Source of the DNA: Flavobacterium kayseriense
GTDB lineage: Bacteria; Bacteroidota; Bacteroidia; Flavobacteriales; Flavobacteriaceae
DNA: 64,000 nt
Reading direction: 5' to 3'
NCBI RefSeq assembly: GCF_014305095.1
Contig: NZ_JACRUI010000001.1
Coordinates: 1,176,744 to 1,240,743 of the forward strand
Shown here piece after piece: positions 35,245 through 44,931 of the stretch. Below the pieces are notes generated by a model. That model was not told the origin of the DNA. It worked only from the letters and a program-made list of their open reading frames with translations, and did no database searches. Position 1 is the stretch's first letter. Each line of letters starts with the position of its first letter. A program made the translations under genes and the position numbers.

Positions 35245-36762
35245 TTATATCAATGACTTGCCGGTCATCACTACCGGCTTTTCTATTCCCATTAATTCTA
35301 AAATAGTGGGAGCGATATCGCCTAAAACACCATCGCGAACAGGGATTTGGTCTCTGTCTACTATTATAAACGGAACTGGATTAGTGGTATGCGCTGTGTT
35401 AGGACTTCCGTCCGGATTTATCATCGTTTCACAGTTTCCATGGTCAGCAATTACTAAAGTCGTATAACCGTTAGCAAGTGCCGTAGTTATTACTTTTTGT
35501 ACACAAACATCTACCGCCTCACAGGCTTTTATTGCAGCATCCATCATTCCAGTATGACCTACCATATCACCATTAGCAAAATTAAGACAGACAAAATCAA
35601 CATCTCCCTGTTCTAATTCTGGACACAAAGCAGCAGTTAATTCAAATGCACTCATTTCGGGTTGCAAATCGTAGGTGGCTACCTTTGGAGAATTTTTTAA
35701 AATGCGGATTTCGCCAAAAAAGGGTTCCTCTCGTCCTCCAGAAAAGAAGAAGGTTACATGAGGATATTTTTCTGTTTCGGCAATTCGAATTTGTTTTTTG
35801 CCTGCTTTTTCTAGAACCTCCCCTAATGTTTCTGTGATGTTGTCTTTATTGTAAACTACTTTCACATTTTGATATGTTTCATCATAATTAGTAAGCGTCA
35901 CAAAATACAATTTAAGTTTGTGCATGTTTTGTTCATGGAAGTCCTGTTGCGAGAGCGCTTCGGTTAGCTCACGTCCTCTATCCGTTCTAAAATTAAAGAA
36001 AACGACAACATCATCTTCAGCAATTGTAGCCAAAGGTTTGTTTGTAAAATCCACGGCTAGTAAAGGGTGTATGAATTCATCAGTTACTCCGTTTTGATAA
36101 CTTTGTTCAATACTGTCGATAAGATTGGTACTATGCGTTCCTTGACCGTTTACCATCAAGTCATAGGCTAGCTTAACACGCTCCCATCTTTTATCGCGAT
36201 CCATTGCGTAGTATCTTCCTATAACTGAGGCTACTTTTACAGAGGTGTTTGCGATGTAATTTTGTAAATCTTGTAAGTATTTTTTACCCGATTTAGGGTC
36301 TACGTCACGCCCATCTGTGAAGGCATGGATGTAAACTTCTTCTAAGCCGTAGGATTGGGTAGCATCAATTAGTCCTCGTAAGTGTGAGGTATGTGAGTGA
36401 ACGCCTCCATCAGAAACTAATCCTAAAAAATGTACTTTTTTATGGTAGTCTTTCGCATACTGAAAAGCATCCTTTAAAACCTGTTCTTGGGCTAGTGTAT
36501 TATTAGCCACAGCCAGGTTAATTTTGGCTAAGTCTTGATAAACGATTCTACCAGCACCAAGATTCATATGACCAACTTCACTATTCCCCATTTGTCCTTC
36601 GGGTAATCCCACATGAAGTCCGTCAGTTCTTAATTGAGCGCTTGGGTAATTCTTATAAAGGCTTTCGATAAATGGGACATAAGCATTATCTATTGCAGAC
36701 ACTTTTGGGTCAGGAGATTTACCCCAACCATCCAATATCATGAGTATTACTTTTTTGTTCAT
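35245..36762 (-). CDS. gpmI: 2,3-bisphosphoglycerate-independent phosphoglycerate mutase
   Basis: 505 residues. It interconverts 3- and 2-phosphoglycerate in glycolysis using two manganese ions. MILDGWG gives the first metal Asp, GQMGNSEVGHMNLGAGRIVYQ the phosphorylated serine, HFLGLVSDGGVHSH the substrate His, and LVIADHGNCETM plus GDMVGHTGM the other ligands. The open frame runs 20 codons further upstream, but the family starts at the MNKKVILMILDGWG methionine (36762). It is monocistronic with its own terminator. Confidence 0.96.
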   Translation of the reverse strand: MNKKVILMILDGWGKSPDPKVSAIDNAYVPFIESLYKNYPSAQLRTDGLHVGLPEGQMGNSEVGHMNLGAGRIVYQDLAKINLAVANNTLAQEQVLKDAFQYAKDYHKKVHFLGLVSDGGVHSHTSHLRGLIDATQSYGLEEVYIHAFTDGRDVDPKSGKKYLQDLQNYIANTSVKVASVIGRYYAMDRDKRWERVKLAYDLMVNGQGTHSTNLIDSIEQSYQNGVTDEFIHPLLAVDFTNKPLATIAEDDVVVFFNFRTDRGRELTEALSQQDFHEQNMHKLKLYFVTLTNYDETYQNVKVVYNKDNITETLGEVLEKAGKKQIRIAETEKYPHVTFFFSGGREEPFFGEIRILKNSPKVATYDLQPEMSAFELTAALCPELEQGDVDFVCLNFANGDMVGHTGMMDAAIKACEAVDVCVQKVITTALANGYTTLVIADHGNCETMINPDGSPNTAHTTNPVPFIIVDRDQIPVRDGVLGDIAPTILELMGIEKPVVMTGKSLI

Positions 36763-36902
36763 TTCTGTTTGTTTTAAACAAAGATAAAGTATTTCTAAAA
36801 TGTCCCAAGGATTCCAAATCACTATTATCCAATCTTAAAGGAACGGGATTATATATTGCTAATAGTGCTGTAGAATGACTTCAATTTTAAAATAAATGCA
36901 TT

Positions 36903-39320
36903 TTAAGATTTAGTTTTTAAGCTATTATAGTCTATAAAATAACGCACACTTATAGAGAAAGTATGGTTTAAGGCGGCATTATTTAATAAGTCAGTTATGT
37001 TTCTACCAAAATCCTTGTTTATTAGATTCTCTGAATTACCTGCATTATTTCGATATAAAATAGATACTTGACTTCCTGGAGCAAACCACCAATTATAAGA
37101 TAAATCAGTGTTCCAAGAGTAAAAACTAGAATTGTTATTTTGAACGTAATTAGGATAATCAGTAAAGCTTCCGTCTTGATTTAAGGATAAGTAATTTTTG
37201 TTTTCAGCAAAAGACCAATACTGACGAACGGATAAGTTAAAAGTCATTTGGCTATTGATAGAATATTTTCCAGAGAGAGAATTAGAGTAGGTTACCACAT
37301 TCCTATTAGCAAAAATAATAGTATTAGGTGTGGCAGGCTGGTTGTCATCATCAATATCGTCATTATATCCTTTGTTATTGTTTTGTCTCGAAAAGTTGAA
37401 ACTGTAAACCAATGATAATTTATCGTTAAAACGGTATCTAGGTGAGATATAGAAGCCATAGCTATTTCGTCCTTCTTGATCAAATTTTGAGAAGTTAGGC
37501 CCTGCGTCTAATGCAAATTTATAGTTGTAGTTAGAAGATAGACTCAAAGAGCCACCTATTCTCCTTGGGTTGATAACGTATCTATTTTGCGCACGTGGTT
37601 CGTAAAAGTCGTAGGACTCTAGTGGACTTGCATTAATGTTCACACCAAAATAGTCGTTATTTTTAGTATTCATATTAACATTAAAACTAATGTTGTTAGA
37701 TTGTAATTTACCCAGTTCTTTTTGAAATTGCGTATAGACATTTAAATTTGTACTAAAGGAGTTAAATAGTTTTGTAGGATTCAAAATACGATAACTAGTA
37801 GACCCGTATAAGCTGTAATAATTGGTTTCAAAGTTAATTCCTAAGTCATTGTTATCATAGTCTTTGGTAGTGATGTCTGCACCGAAATTATATCTGTATT
37901 TTCCCGAAGTTTCGGCAAAGTTTAGCTGAGAGTTAATTCCTGTTCTATTTTTGATGTCGTTAATAAAACTGTATTTAAAATCTCCCGATAAGTTATAAGT
38001 ATTTTCTTTTGTGTTCAAATCCCAAACTAGAGCGGATACATTAGCATCTCTATAACTACCGTTGCGACTTACGTTAGTATTTACAAATGATACCGCTGAG
38101 TTTTTGCGAAAGCGTTGATCTAACACTAATACACTATAATTAGACAAAGGTTGTAGTTCTTGTCTTCTGATCTCTTTAGTAGTTTTATCCTCTATAACGG
38201 CAAAAGTTTTTTCAGTTACAGCATTCAAAATTCCTATTCCTAAACCATTTTTGGTACGACCCGAGACCTTTAATGCATTTACTAAATTAACTGTTGTTGG
38301 GTTTTCTAGGAAGGTTTCGTTATTAGTTTTTCTAGCACGGGTAATAGGTCGTCCCCCGATTCGTCTTGAATAGAGTAAATTTCCTTTATTAAATAAGTCG
38401 GTCCCTTCTGTAAAAAAAGATCTGTTCTCGTTGAACTGTTGTTCGAAAGGACCTAGAATTAAAATTTGATCATCGAATTTAGTTTGACCAAAATCAGGAA
38501 TTAATATTGCATCAAGTGTAAAAGCATCATTGATACCATATTTTATATCAAGGCCTCCTTTTAACGTTCCTTGTGTTTTTTTCTGTCCGTTTCCGTTAAG
38601 GTAAAAAGAGGAATAAGGAAGCAAAAATAATCGAGTAGGAGTCGAAATATTTTCTATTCCTTCTAACACTCCCGTTTGTTGGGTAAAAGTTCCCAATTTT
38701 GAGTCAATGAAATTCCAGGTGTATTTGAAGCGATCTCTTCGTATTTCTCGAAAAAAGTTGAGGCCCCATTTTTGTTTTTTTTCTGCAGAGAATCTTAAGG
38801 CAGCATAGGGAATACGCATTTCTACCGCCCACCCAAAAGAGGTTATTATTGCTTTACTTTTCCACACGGCATCCCATGAATAATCTTCGCCATTAGTATC
38901 TGTATTTATACAGTCTGCTTGTCCATCAGCCGCATTTACAAAAAACTGAAAGTCTTGCTGACCATCATTAAAGCCGTTAATAAAAACGCCAAATACATCT
39001 GAGGCTCCAAAATCATCTCTCGCCGAAATCTCTTTCATGATTTTATTTGGTTCATCATCATATAGTAAAGCCGCTACATATATGGCATCATTATCATAAA
39101 GTATTTTTACGATCGTTTTTTTTGTTTCTGGAATTGGTGTTCCATTATCTGGTTGAAACATAATGAAATCAGTTGCAGCAGGAGCGGTTTCCCAAATGCT
39201 CTCATCAATTTTTCCATCAATAACAATGCTTTCAGATATAAATTTTGTCTGTAAAACTTTCTTTTGGCTAAACCCAAAAAATGAAACAAATAAGAAAAAA
39301 AAGAGTGGGAAATACTTCAT
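36903..39320 (-). CDS. DUF5916 outer-membrane protein with CBM9-like domain (paralogue 1)
   Basis: 805 residues with a signal peptide (about 1-18). An N-terminal carbohydrate-binding family 9-like domain (about 25-215) has IDGKIDESIWETAPAATDFIMFQPDNG, DAVWKSKAIITSFGWAVEMRIPYAALRFS and WGLNFFREIRRD. Then DUF5916 follows to the end with a strand-rich barrel: TLDAILIPDFGQTKFDDQ, FTEGTDLFNKG and WWFAPGSQVSILYRN. It is a tandem paralogue of 39436-41832. The role is not established; the fold suggests an outer-membrane channel or receptor with a periplasmic or surface sugar-binding domain. Confidence 0.85.
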   Translation of the reverse strand: MKYFPLFFFLFVSFFGFSQKKVLQTKFISESIVIDGKIDESIWETAPAATDFIMFQPDNGTPIPETKKTIVKILYDNDAIYVAALLYDDEPNKIMKEISARDDFGASDVFGVFINGFNDGQQDFQFFVNAADGQADCINTDTNGEDYSWDAVWKSKAIITSFGWAVEMRIPYAALRFSAEKKQKWGLNFFREIRRDRFKYTWNFIDSKLGTFTQQTGVLEGIENISTPTRLFLLPYSSFYLNGNGQKKTQGTLKGGLDIKYGINDAFTLDAILIPDFGQTKFDDQILILGPFEQQFNENRSFFTEGTDLFNKGNLLYSRRIGGRPITRARKTNNETFLENPTTVNLVNALKVSGRTKNGLGIGILNAVTEKTFAVIEDKTTKEIRRQELQPLSNYSVLVLDQRFRKNSAVSFVNTNVSRNGSYRDANVSALVWDLNTKENTYNLSGDFKYSFINDIKNRTGINSQLNFAETSGKYRYNFGADITTKDYDNNDLGINFETNYYSLYGSTSYRILNPTKLFNSFSTNLNVYTQFQKELGKLQSNNISFNVNMNTKNNDYFGVNINASPLESYDFYEPRAQNRYVINPRRIGGSLSLSSNYNYKFALDAGPNFSKFDQEGRNSYGFYISPRYRFNDKLSLVYSFNFSRQNNNKGYNDDIDDDNQPATPNTIIFANRNVVTYSNSLSGKYSINSQMTFNLSVRQYWSFAENKNYLSLNQDGSFTDYPNYVQNNNSSFYSWNTDLSYNWWFAPGSQVSILYRNNAGNSENLINKDFGRNITDLLNNAALNHTFSISVRYFIDYNSLKTKS

Positions 39321-39435
39321 TAGTCTGCTAAAATATCAAGATGTGTAATTGACTTTATTTGTTATCACTTGTAAATAAAGTCTGCATTCTAATAGACTAG
39401 CAAAAAAACAATATGTTACAGTTTACAGTATTAAA

Positions 39436-41832
39436 TTAAAATTTATTTTTTACCATGTTGTAATCTAAATAATAACGAAAACGTACCGAAATGATATTAG
39501 TCAAGTTAGCATCAAAGACATTTTTTAAATTTGTTTTTATATTTCGTTCTACTTGACTAGTTCCTTCTTGTGAGTAATTACGGTATAAAACTGACATTTC
39601 GCTTCCTGGAGCAAACCACCAAGAATAGGCTAAATCGAAATTCCAAGAGTTAAAATTTCTATTTTTGTTTAGGTTATACGAGGGGTTTGTTGTTAGCTGC
39701 CCGTTATTTTCTAATGTATAGTATTCTTTAACATCAGAGTAAGACCAATAGTATCGTGCAGTTAAATTTAAGGTCATCTTATTATTTATAGCGTACTTAC
39801 CTACCAAGTCATTTTGGAATATGGCTCTGTCCCTTCTTCCAATGATTACATCCGAGTTTTGAAATCCTGCAAAACCTATATCATTAGTTTTGTGCAGGTA
39901 ATCAAGTATGTACATGATGGAAAAGCGATCATTTACTCGGTATTTTGGTCCAATAGCGATACCGTAGTTTGCACGTCCTTCTTGATCAAATTTGGCAAAA
40001 CTAGGCGTGAAATCAAAGGTAAAAGCATTATTTCTATTGAACTCAACTCCTAAATAACCATCTACACTGCGAGGAACCTGAAGGAAACGCCCATAAACTC
40101 TAGGATCATAAAAATCAAACGACTCAAAAGGTTTGAAGTTTAAAGCTAATTCAAAGTAATGGTTGCGTTTGGATGTTGCTTTAATAGTAGCTTTGTAATA
40201 CCCTTCTTGTAATTTGTTTGTGGTATTGTCATAGAGAACACTGAATTCATTAAAGAAACGAAACGTGTTAAAAACTGAAGTAGGTTTTAATATACGGTAA
40301 CTTACGTTAGAATAGAAGTTGTAAAAATTCGTAAAAAAGTTTATTCCTAAATCATTATCATCATAATTCTCAGATGTGTATCGTCCAGTAAGGGTATATC
40401 TATATTTACCACTTGTTTTAGCAAAATTTATCGAAGTTTTGTAACCGTTATAATCTTGTACGTCATTTATCGTGCTGTATTTAAAGTCGCCATATAAATT
40501 GTAGGTATTGGCTTTGGTGCTTAAGTCAAAAACCAGAGCAGATACATTTGCGTCTCTAAAACTTCCATTACGACTCACGTTAGTGTTTACGAAAGATACA
40601 GATGAGTTCTGTCTAAATCGTTGGTCAAGAACAAGTACATTGTAATTTGCTAAAGGTTCAATTACCTCTTTACGACTAGTATCTGTGCTTGAGTTGGCGA
40701 TGGTCGCAAATGTTTTTTCAGTTACAGCGTTCAGGAAACCTATACCTAGACCATTTTCTGTTCGGCCAGAAATTTTCACAGCATTAATAAGGTCAACAGA
40801 ACTAGGGTAATTAGAGATTTCTTCATTGCTATCAACGTTAGGTACTGAACTTGGTGGTCCACCAATTCTTCTAGAATAAAATATGTTTCCAATATTGAAC
40901 AAATTAGTTCCCTCAGTAAAAAAGGGTCTATTTTCATCAAATCGTTGTTCAAACGGTTCAAGATTTAAGATGGCATTATCAAATTTAGTTTGACCAAAGT
41001 CAGGGATTAATATAGCATCGAGTGTAAAGGAGTCGTTTATACCATATTTAATATCTAAACCAGCCTTGAAGGTACGATCAGATTCGAAATCATCCTCTTG
41101 ATAATAACCAGAAACATATGGAATAAAAAATAGACGAGTAGGGGGTTTAATGTTTTCTATACCTTTCAAAATCCCTGCTTGCGTGATTACAGCACCAATT
41201 TTGTTGTCTACATAATTCCAAGTGTATTTTTGAACATCTCGCTTGATTTCCCTCATGAAGTTCACACCCCAAGTTTGACTTTGAGATTTTGAAAATCGCA
41301 AAGCGGCATAAGGAATTTTCATTTCTACAACCCAGCCAAAGTCAGTGATAGTAACTTCACTATCCCAAATTGCATCCCAAGAATAATCTTCACCATCCTC
41401 AGTTGCAATACAGTCCATCTGTACCCCTGCAGCACTAACATAAAATCGATAATCTTGTTGGCCATCATTAAAGCCATTTATATTGACAGAAAAATGATCA
41501 GAAACTCCAAAAACATCTCTTCTTGTTATTTCTCTCTGAATTTTTTTTGGTTCATTATCATACATTATCGCCGAAATATAGATGGCATCATCGTTGTAAA
41601 GTACTTTGACATCTGTTCTTTTTTCAGCGCTAATAGGCCTACCGTTGTCGGGTTCAAACATGATGAAATCAGTGGCAATTTCCGAGTTGTTCTCCCATTC
41701 AGTTTCATTGATTCGTCCGTCTATAGTGATATTGTTCGAAATTGCTTTAGCTAAAAGAGTTTTTTTCTGACAATAAGTAATAGTGCAAAAAAAAGTAAAA
41801 AATAATAGTAATAGGTGGTTAATTTTGGTCAT
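39436..41832 (-). CDS. DUF5916 outer-membrane protein with CBM9-like domain (paralogue 2)
   Basis: 798 residues, a second copy of the gene at 36903-39320, 115 bases upstream of it on the same strand. Signal peptide (about 1-21), CBM9-like domain with IDGRINETEWENNSEIATDFIMFEPDNG, then the DUF5916 barrel with TLDAILIPDFGQTKFDNA, FTEGTNLFNIGNIFYSRRIGG and the closing WWFAPGSEMSVLYRN. Long blocks are nearly identical to paralogue 1, but strand loops differ. The two likely arose by duplication and then diverged in surface loops. No terminator or strong promoter is visible between them. Confidence 0.85.
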   Translation of the reverse strand: MTKINHLLLLFFTFFCTITYCQKKTLLAKAISNNITIDGRINETEWENNSEIATDFIMFEPDNGRPISAEKRTDVKVLYNDDAIYISAIMYDNEPKKIQREITRRDVFGVSDHFSVNINGFNDGQQDYRFYVSAAGVQMDCIATEDGEDYSWDAIWDSEVTITDFGWVVEMKIPYAALRFSKSQSQTWGVNFMREIKRDVQKYTWNYVDNKIGAVITQAGILKGIENIKPPTRLFFIPYVSGYYQEDDFESDRTFKAGLDIKYGINDSFTLDAILIPDFGQTKFDNAILNLEPFEQRFDENRPFFTEGTNLFNIGNIFYSRRIGGPPSSVPNVDSNEEISNYPSSVDLINAVKISGRTENGLGIGFLNAVTEKTFATIANSSTDTSRKEVIEPLANYNVLVLDQRFRQNSSVSFVNTNVSRNGSFRDANVSALVFDLSTKANTYNLYGDFKYSTINDVQDYNGYKTSINFAKTSGKYRYTLTGRYTSENYDDNDLGINFFTNFYNFYSNVSYRILKPTSVFNTFRFFNEFSVLYDNTTNKLQEGYYKATIKATSKRNHYFELALNFKPFESFDFYDPRVYGRFLQVPRSVDGYLGVEFNRNNAFTFDFTPSFAKFDQEGRANYGIAIGPKYRVNDRFSIMYILDYLHKTNDIGFAGFQNSDVIIGRRDRAIFQNDLVGKYAINNKMTLNLTARYYWSYSDVKEYYTLENNGQLTTNPSYNLNKNRNFNSWNFDLAYSWWFAPGSEMSVLYRNYSQEGTSQVERNIKTNLKNVFDANLTNIISVRFRYYLDYNMVKNKF

Positions 41833-42020
41833 GTAAGTTGATTATTGTCACACAAAAATAAGATAATTAAGATAATAAACAACTTTTACTATACATAGGT
41901 TTGTAGTCAAAAGGCTATACAAAAGTTAAAAGTGTAATAAACTTAGCTACAATTTTTTTTCACAGCAGACTTTTACTATTTTTGACAACCTCAAATTGAT
42001 TTTTAATTTAATATACCTCA

Positions 42021-42743
42021 ATGACTTACCATTTATTCCCTGCTGTTTTGCTAGTATTTTTTTCATTACTTTTTAAAGACGTCGTTCCTGCCGATGTTAA
42101 AAAAACAAATCCAGTTTACTATTCCAAGAATTATAAGGTAAATTCTGTTAGCGCAGAAGAATTAGCGTACAGTAATCTACAGTCTAATGATTTACCGATG
42201 CCGAGCAGAGAAGGTTTTATGCAGGCGTTCAAAGGTTTTACCAAACTCAAAGAAAAAGGATTAGTGACAAAGAATATTTTGACCTTAATTGATTTTAGTT
42301 TGTCATCCAATACAAAAAGATTATGGGTTATTGATTTAAACTCTAATCTAGTTTTGTTTAATACACTTGTTGCGCATGGTCGCAACACAGGCAATGAATA
42401 TGCTAATAGTTTTTCAAACGTATCTGAATCATTCAAAAGCAGTCTTGGTTTTTATGCTACGGGAGAGATTTATAGAGGAAAACACGGAGCTTCTCTTAAA
42501 TTGGATGGTTTAGAAAAAGGAATAAACAGCAATGCACGTGAACGAGCAGTAGTTATTCACGGGGCCGATTATGTTTCTGAGTCGTTTATCCACAATAATA
42601 AAAGATTAGGCAGAAGTTTAGGTTGCCCAGCAATCCCTGTAGAGTTAACAGATAAAATTATAAAAACGATTAAGGATAAATCATGTTTGTTTATTTATTA
42701 TCCATCTCCAAGTTACAAAGGGACTAGTGTACTTTTTTCTTAA
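42021..42743 (+). CDS. Murein L,D-transpeptidase catalytic domain protein (YkuD_2)
   Basis: 240 residues with an N-terminal membrane or signal segment (about 1-18). The core has LSSNTKRLWVIDL, LVAHGRNTG, GFYATGEIYRGKHGASLKLDGLEKG, ERAVVIHGADY (His) and the catalytic motif GRSLGCPAIP (Cys about 208). This is the PF13645-type family, which resembles but is separate from classical YkuD. It may form 3-3 cross-links in peptidoglycan or modify it. A TATTTTTG motif at 41977-41984 is a plausible promoter. It is divergent from the DUF5916 pair. Confidence 0.87.
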   Translation: MTYHLFPAVLLVFFSLLFKDVVPADVKKTNPVYYSKNYKVNSVSAEELAYSNLQSNDLPMPSREGFMQAFKGFTKLKEKGLVTKNILTLIDFSLSSNTKRLWVIDLNSNLVLFNTLVAHGRNTGNEYANSFSNVSESFKSSLGFYATGEIYRGKHGASLKLDGLEKGINSNARERAVVIHGADYVSESFIHNNKRLGRSLGCPAIPVELTDKIIKTIKDKSCLFIYYPSPSYKGTSVLFS

Positions 42744-42937
42744 TACTATGTTTTTATAAACAATGATTTGTGGTACAACTTTTAATGTAGTTTTCTTTTT
42801 TTTAAGAATTTTAAGCGTTTTTACTTCAATATTTTTATTTGCATTTCGAAGCCTGAAAATAATATTTTTGTAAAGTTTTAATTTTAAAACGATTAGCCAT
42901 GAATGTGCTATTTTAAGAGAATTTATTTTAAAAAAGC

Positions 42938-42969
42938 TTGTTTCTAACTAAACTTATTATTTATATTTG
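42938..42969 (+). promoter_or_regulatory. Promoter of tRNA-Gly(TCC) copy 1
   Basis: TTG at 42938-42940, 21 bases, then TATATTTG at 42962-42969; the tRNA begins 10 bases later. Confidence 0.75.
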
Positions 42970-42979
42970 CACCAGTAAT

Positions 42980-43052
<73 letters not shown>

Positions 43053-43054
43053 CT

Positions 43055-43086
43055 AAAAACCGAAGCTTAATTGTTTCGGTTTTTTA
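43055..43086 (+). terminator. Terminator of tRNA-Gly(TCC) copy 1
   Basis: AAAACCGAA pairs with TTCGGTTTT, 10-base loop, T tail. It lies three bases after the tRNA. Confidence 0.8.
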
Positions 43087-43175
43087 TTTAAATGTTTTTA
43101 CATTTTACTTCATAACGAAGTTTAGTAATACGTTTTCGTAAGTATCAAATTAAGTTGTTTATTTTTTAAATAAAT

Positions 43176-43207
43176 TTGGATAACATTAAATTAATTTATT
43201 ATATTTG
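43176..43207 (+). promoter_or_regulatory. Promoter of tRNA-Gly(TCC) copy 2
   Basis: TTG at 43176-43178, 21 bases, then TATATTTG at 43200-43207. The spacing and the region after it match copy 1. Confidence 0.75.
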
Positions 43208-43219
43208 CACCCTGTTAAT

Positions 43220-43292
<73 letters not shown>

Positions 43293-43296
43293 CTTT

Positions 43297-43334
43297 AAAA
43301 AAGCCGAAACATTTATTTGTTTCGGCTTTTTTTA
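43297..43334. terminator. Bidirectional terminator between tRNA-Gly copy 2 and pepE
   Basis: A 15-bp stem (AAAAAAGCCGAAACA with TGTTTCGGCTTTTTT) with A and T runs on both sides. It overlaps the pepE stop by three bases. Confidence 0.9.
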
Positions 43335-44039
43335 TTTCAAGTAGCTAAGGTCTGAACCTGTTTGGATCTCAATTGCTATTTGATTTTGTTTAAAGAGTCT
43401 CGCTTTTAAATTTCCTTTCAAAGTGATGCTCTCTCCTTTTACATCTAACCAACTTCCTTCTCTTAGTCCTAATACTGGAATGGTATTGAAGGAGTGAAAC
43501 TCTTTAATTCTAGTTTCTCTCGTTTCCCCCATGTGCTTAGATTGAGTATCGGGATCAAGATAATGAGCATTGATGTTAAAAGGAATTAAGCCTAATGTTT
43601 GAAAGCTAGGAGGGTAGATAATAGGCATGTCATTAGTATTTTGCATGCTTAATCCACAAATGACACTTCCTGCGCTCGTTCCTAAATATGGTGTTCCTTT
43701 TTTTATCACATCACTTAAAGTGCTTATTACATTGTTTTTGTATAATTGTGTTACCAATAAAAATGTGTTTCCACCGCCGGTAAAGATACCTTCTGCATTT
43801 TGTAATGCGTCAATAGGATCTTCGTATTCATTGATTCCTTTGACCGCTATATTTATTTTAGCAAATGCCAAGGCTGCTTTTTCCGTATATTCTTCATGCG
43901 TTATTCCGCTAGGGCGTGCATATGGAATAAATAGTATTGTCTTGCAGTTTTTAAAATGAACACTAAGTTCCGGTAATAGGTATTCAAGATATCCAGATTC
44001 GTGCAGTGTTGAGGTACTTGCTATTATTATGTTTTTCAT
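43332..44039 (-). CDS. pepE: Dipeptidase E (alpha-aspartyl dipeptidase)
   Basis: 235 residues, peptidase family S51. It cleaves Asp-Xaa dipeptides. The nucleophile elbow is YLGTSAGSVICGL (Ser near 122), preceded by GIFTGGGNTFLL and followed by NAHYLDPD with the active-site His and Asp. TRIKEF and LGLREGSWL also fit. It is convergent with the tRNA-Gly genes and divergent from the paralogue cluster. Confidence in the family is high; the exact dipeptide range is assumed from E. coli PepE. Confidence 0.92.
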   Translation of the reverse strand: MKNIIIASTSTLHESGYLEYLLPELSVHFKNCKTILFIPYARPSGITHEEYTEKAALAFAKINIAVKGINEYEDPIDALQNAEGIFTGGGNTFLLVTQLYKNNVISTLSDVIKKGTPYLGTSAGSVICGLSMQNTNDMPIIYPPSFQTLGLIPFNINAHYLDPDTQSKHMGETRETRIKEFHSFNTIPVLGLREGSWLDVKGESITLKGNLKARLFKQNQIAIEIQTGSDLSYLK

Positions 44040-44181
44040 AATTTTTTTTTGGTACTAAGATATAGAATCAGCCTCCGATACTGAAAATTAAAGAGTTATT
44101 ATTAACAAATTTTTACGAATGCATTAGCAATTAATTTGGATCAGCTTGGGATACTTTTACAATCAAAGAATTAAAAGTGTT

Positions 44182-44931
44182 ATGATTAATTGCCTCAGGA
44201 ACTGTTATTTTTTAGTATTAATACTGTTTTCAGCTACGATCTATGCTCAAACTTCTATTTCAGAGGGCTTGAAAGGGAAGGTCAATGCTGACGGTAATAA
44301 TGTCGAAGGTATTTATGTGATAAATCTTAGAAGTGAAAAGGCGGTAATTACAGATTCAGATGGTTATTTTGATGCGAAAGCAAAACCGGGCGATACATTA
44401 CTTTTTTCGGCTATTCAATATAAAAGTGTGAAAATTGTTCTTAAAGAGGAGGATTTTAATGAAACGCTCCTTTTTGTTAAAATGCGACCTGTTATGAATG
44501 AACTTCAGGAGGTTGTTATCAAAAGATATAATACTATTAATGCTGTTGCTTTAGGTATCGTTCCTGCAAATCAGAAAAAATATACGGTAGCAGAGCGGAG
44601 GTATGCTACAGCTAGTTCTTCTCGCTTGAATCCTATGGGATTTGATCCTGTATTAAACCTGATATCAGGACGTACAGCAATGCTGAAAAAGGAATTAGCC
44701 GTTGAGAAAAAATTGTTTTACATCAACCTGCTCGATGATATGTTTGATGAAAATCATTTTTTAAACACACTTAAAATCCCTAGTGAATACATCAAAGGCT
44801 TTGAATACTATGCTGTTGATAATGAAAAATTCACTAAGATTTTGGAGACTAAAAATTATGTTACAACAGAGTTTTTGTTGAGTGAATTAGCAGTTAAGTA
44901 TAAAGTAATAATTGCCAGTGAAAGCAAATAA
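44182..44931 (+). CDS. Carboxypeptidase-D regulatory-like surface protein, paralogue 1 of 4
   Basis: About 249 residues. Signal peptide (about 1-22, ending in IYAQ), then a carboxypeptidase regulatory-like Ig fold (GLKGKVNADGNNVEGIYVINLRS, VITDSDGYFDAKAKPGDTLLFSAIQYKSV) typical of Bacteroidota exported proteins. After about residue 110 a helical part has the motif GIVPANQKKYTVAERRYATA and SEYIKGFEYYAV. It is not a TonB-dependent receptor: no plug or barrel follows. I take ATG 44182; a TTG at 44146 would add 12 residues before the signal peptide. The next gene overlaps it by 14 bases. Function unknown. Confidence 0.82.
   Translation: MINCLRNCYFLVLILFSATIYAQTSISEGLKGKVNADGNNVEGIYVINLRSEKAVITDSDGYFDAKAKPGDTLLFSAIQYKSVKIVLKEEDFNETLLFVKMRPVMNELQEVVIKRYNTINAVALGIVPANQKKYTVAERRYATASSSRLNPMGFDPVLNLISGRTAMLKKELAVEKKLFYINLLDDMFDENHFLNTLKIPSEYIKGFEYYAVDNEKFTKILETKNYVTTEFLLSELAVKYKVIIASESK

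Noticed and set aside
36763..36822. N-terminal extension of gpmI
   Set aside because: GpmI begins at the MNKKVILMILDGWG methionine (36762); the extra residues are not part of the family.
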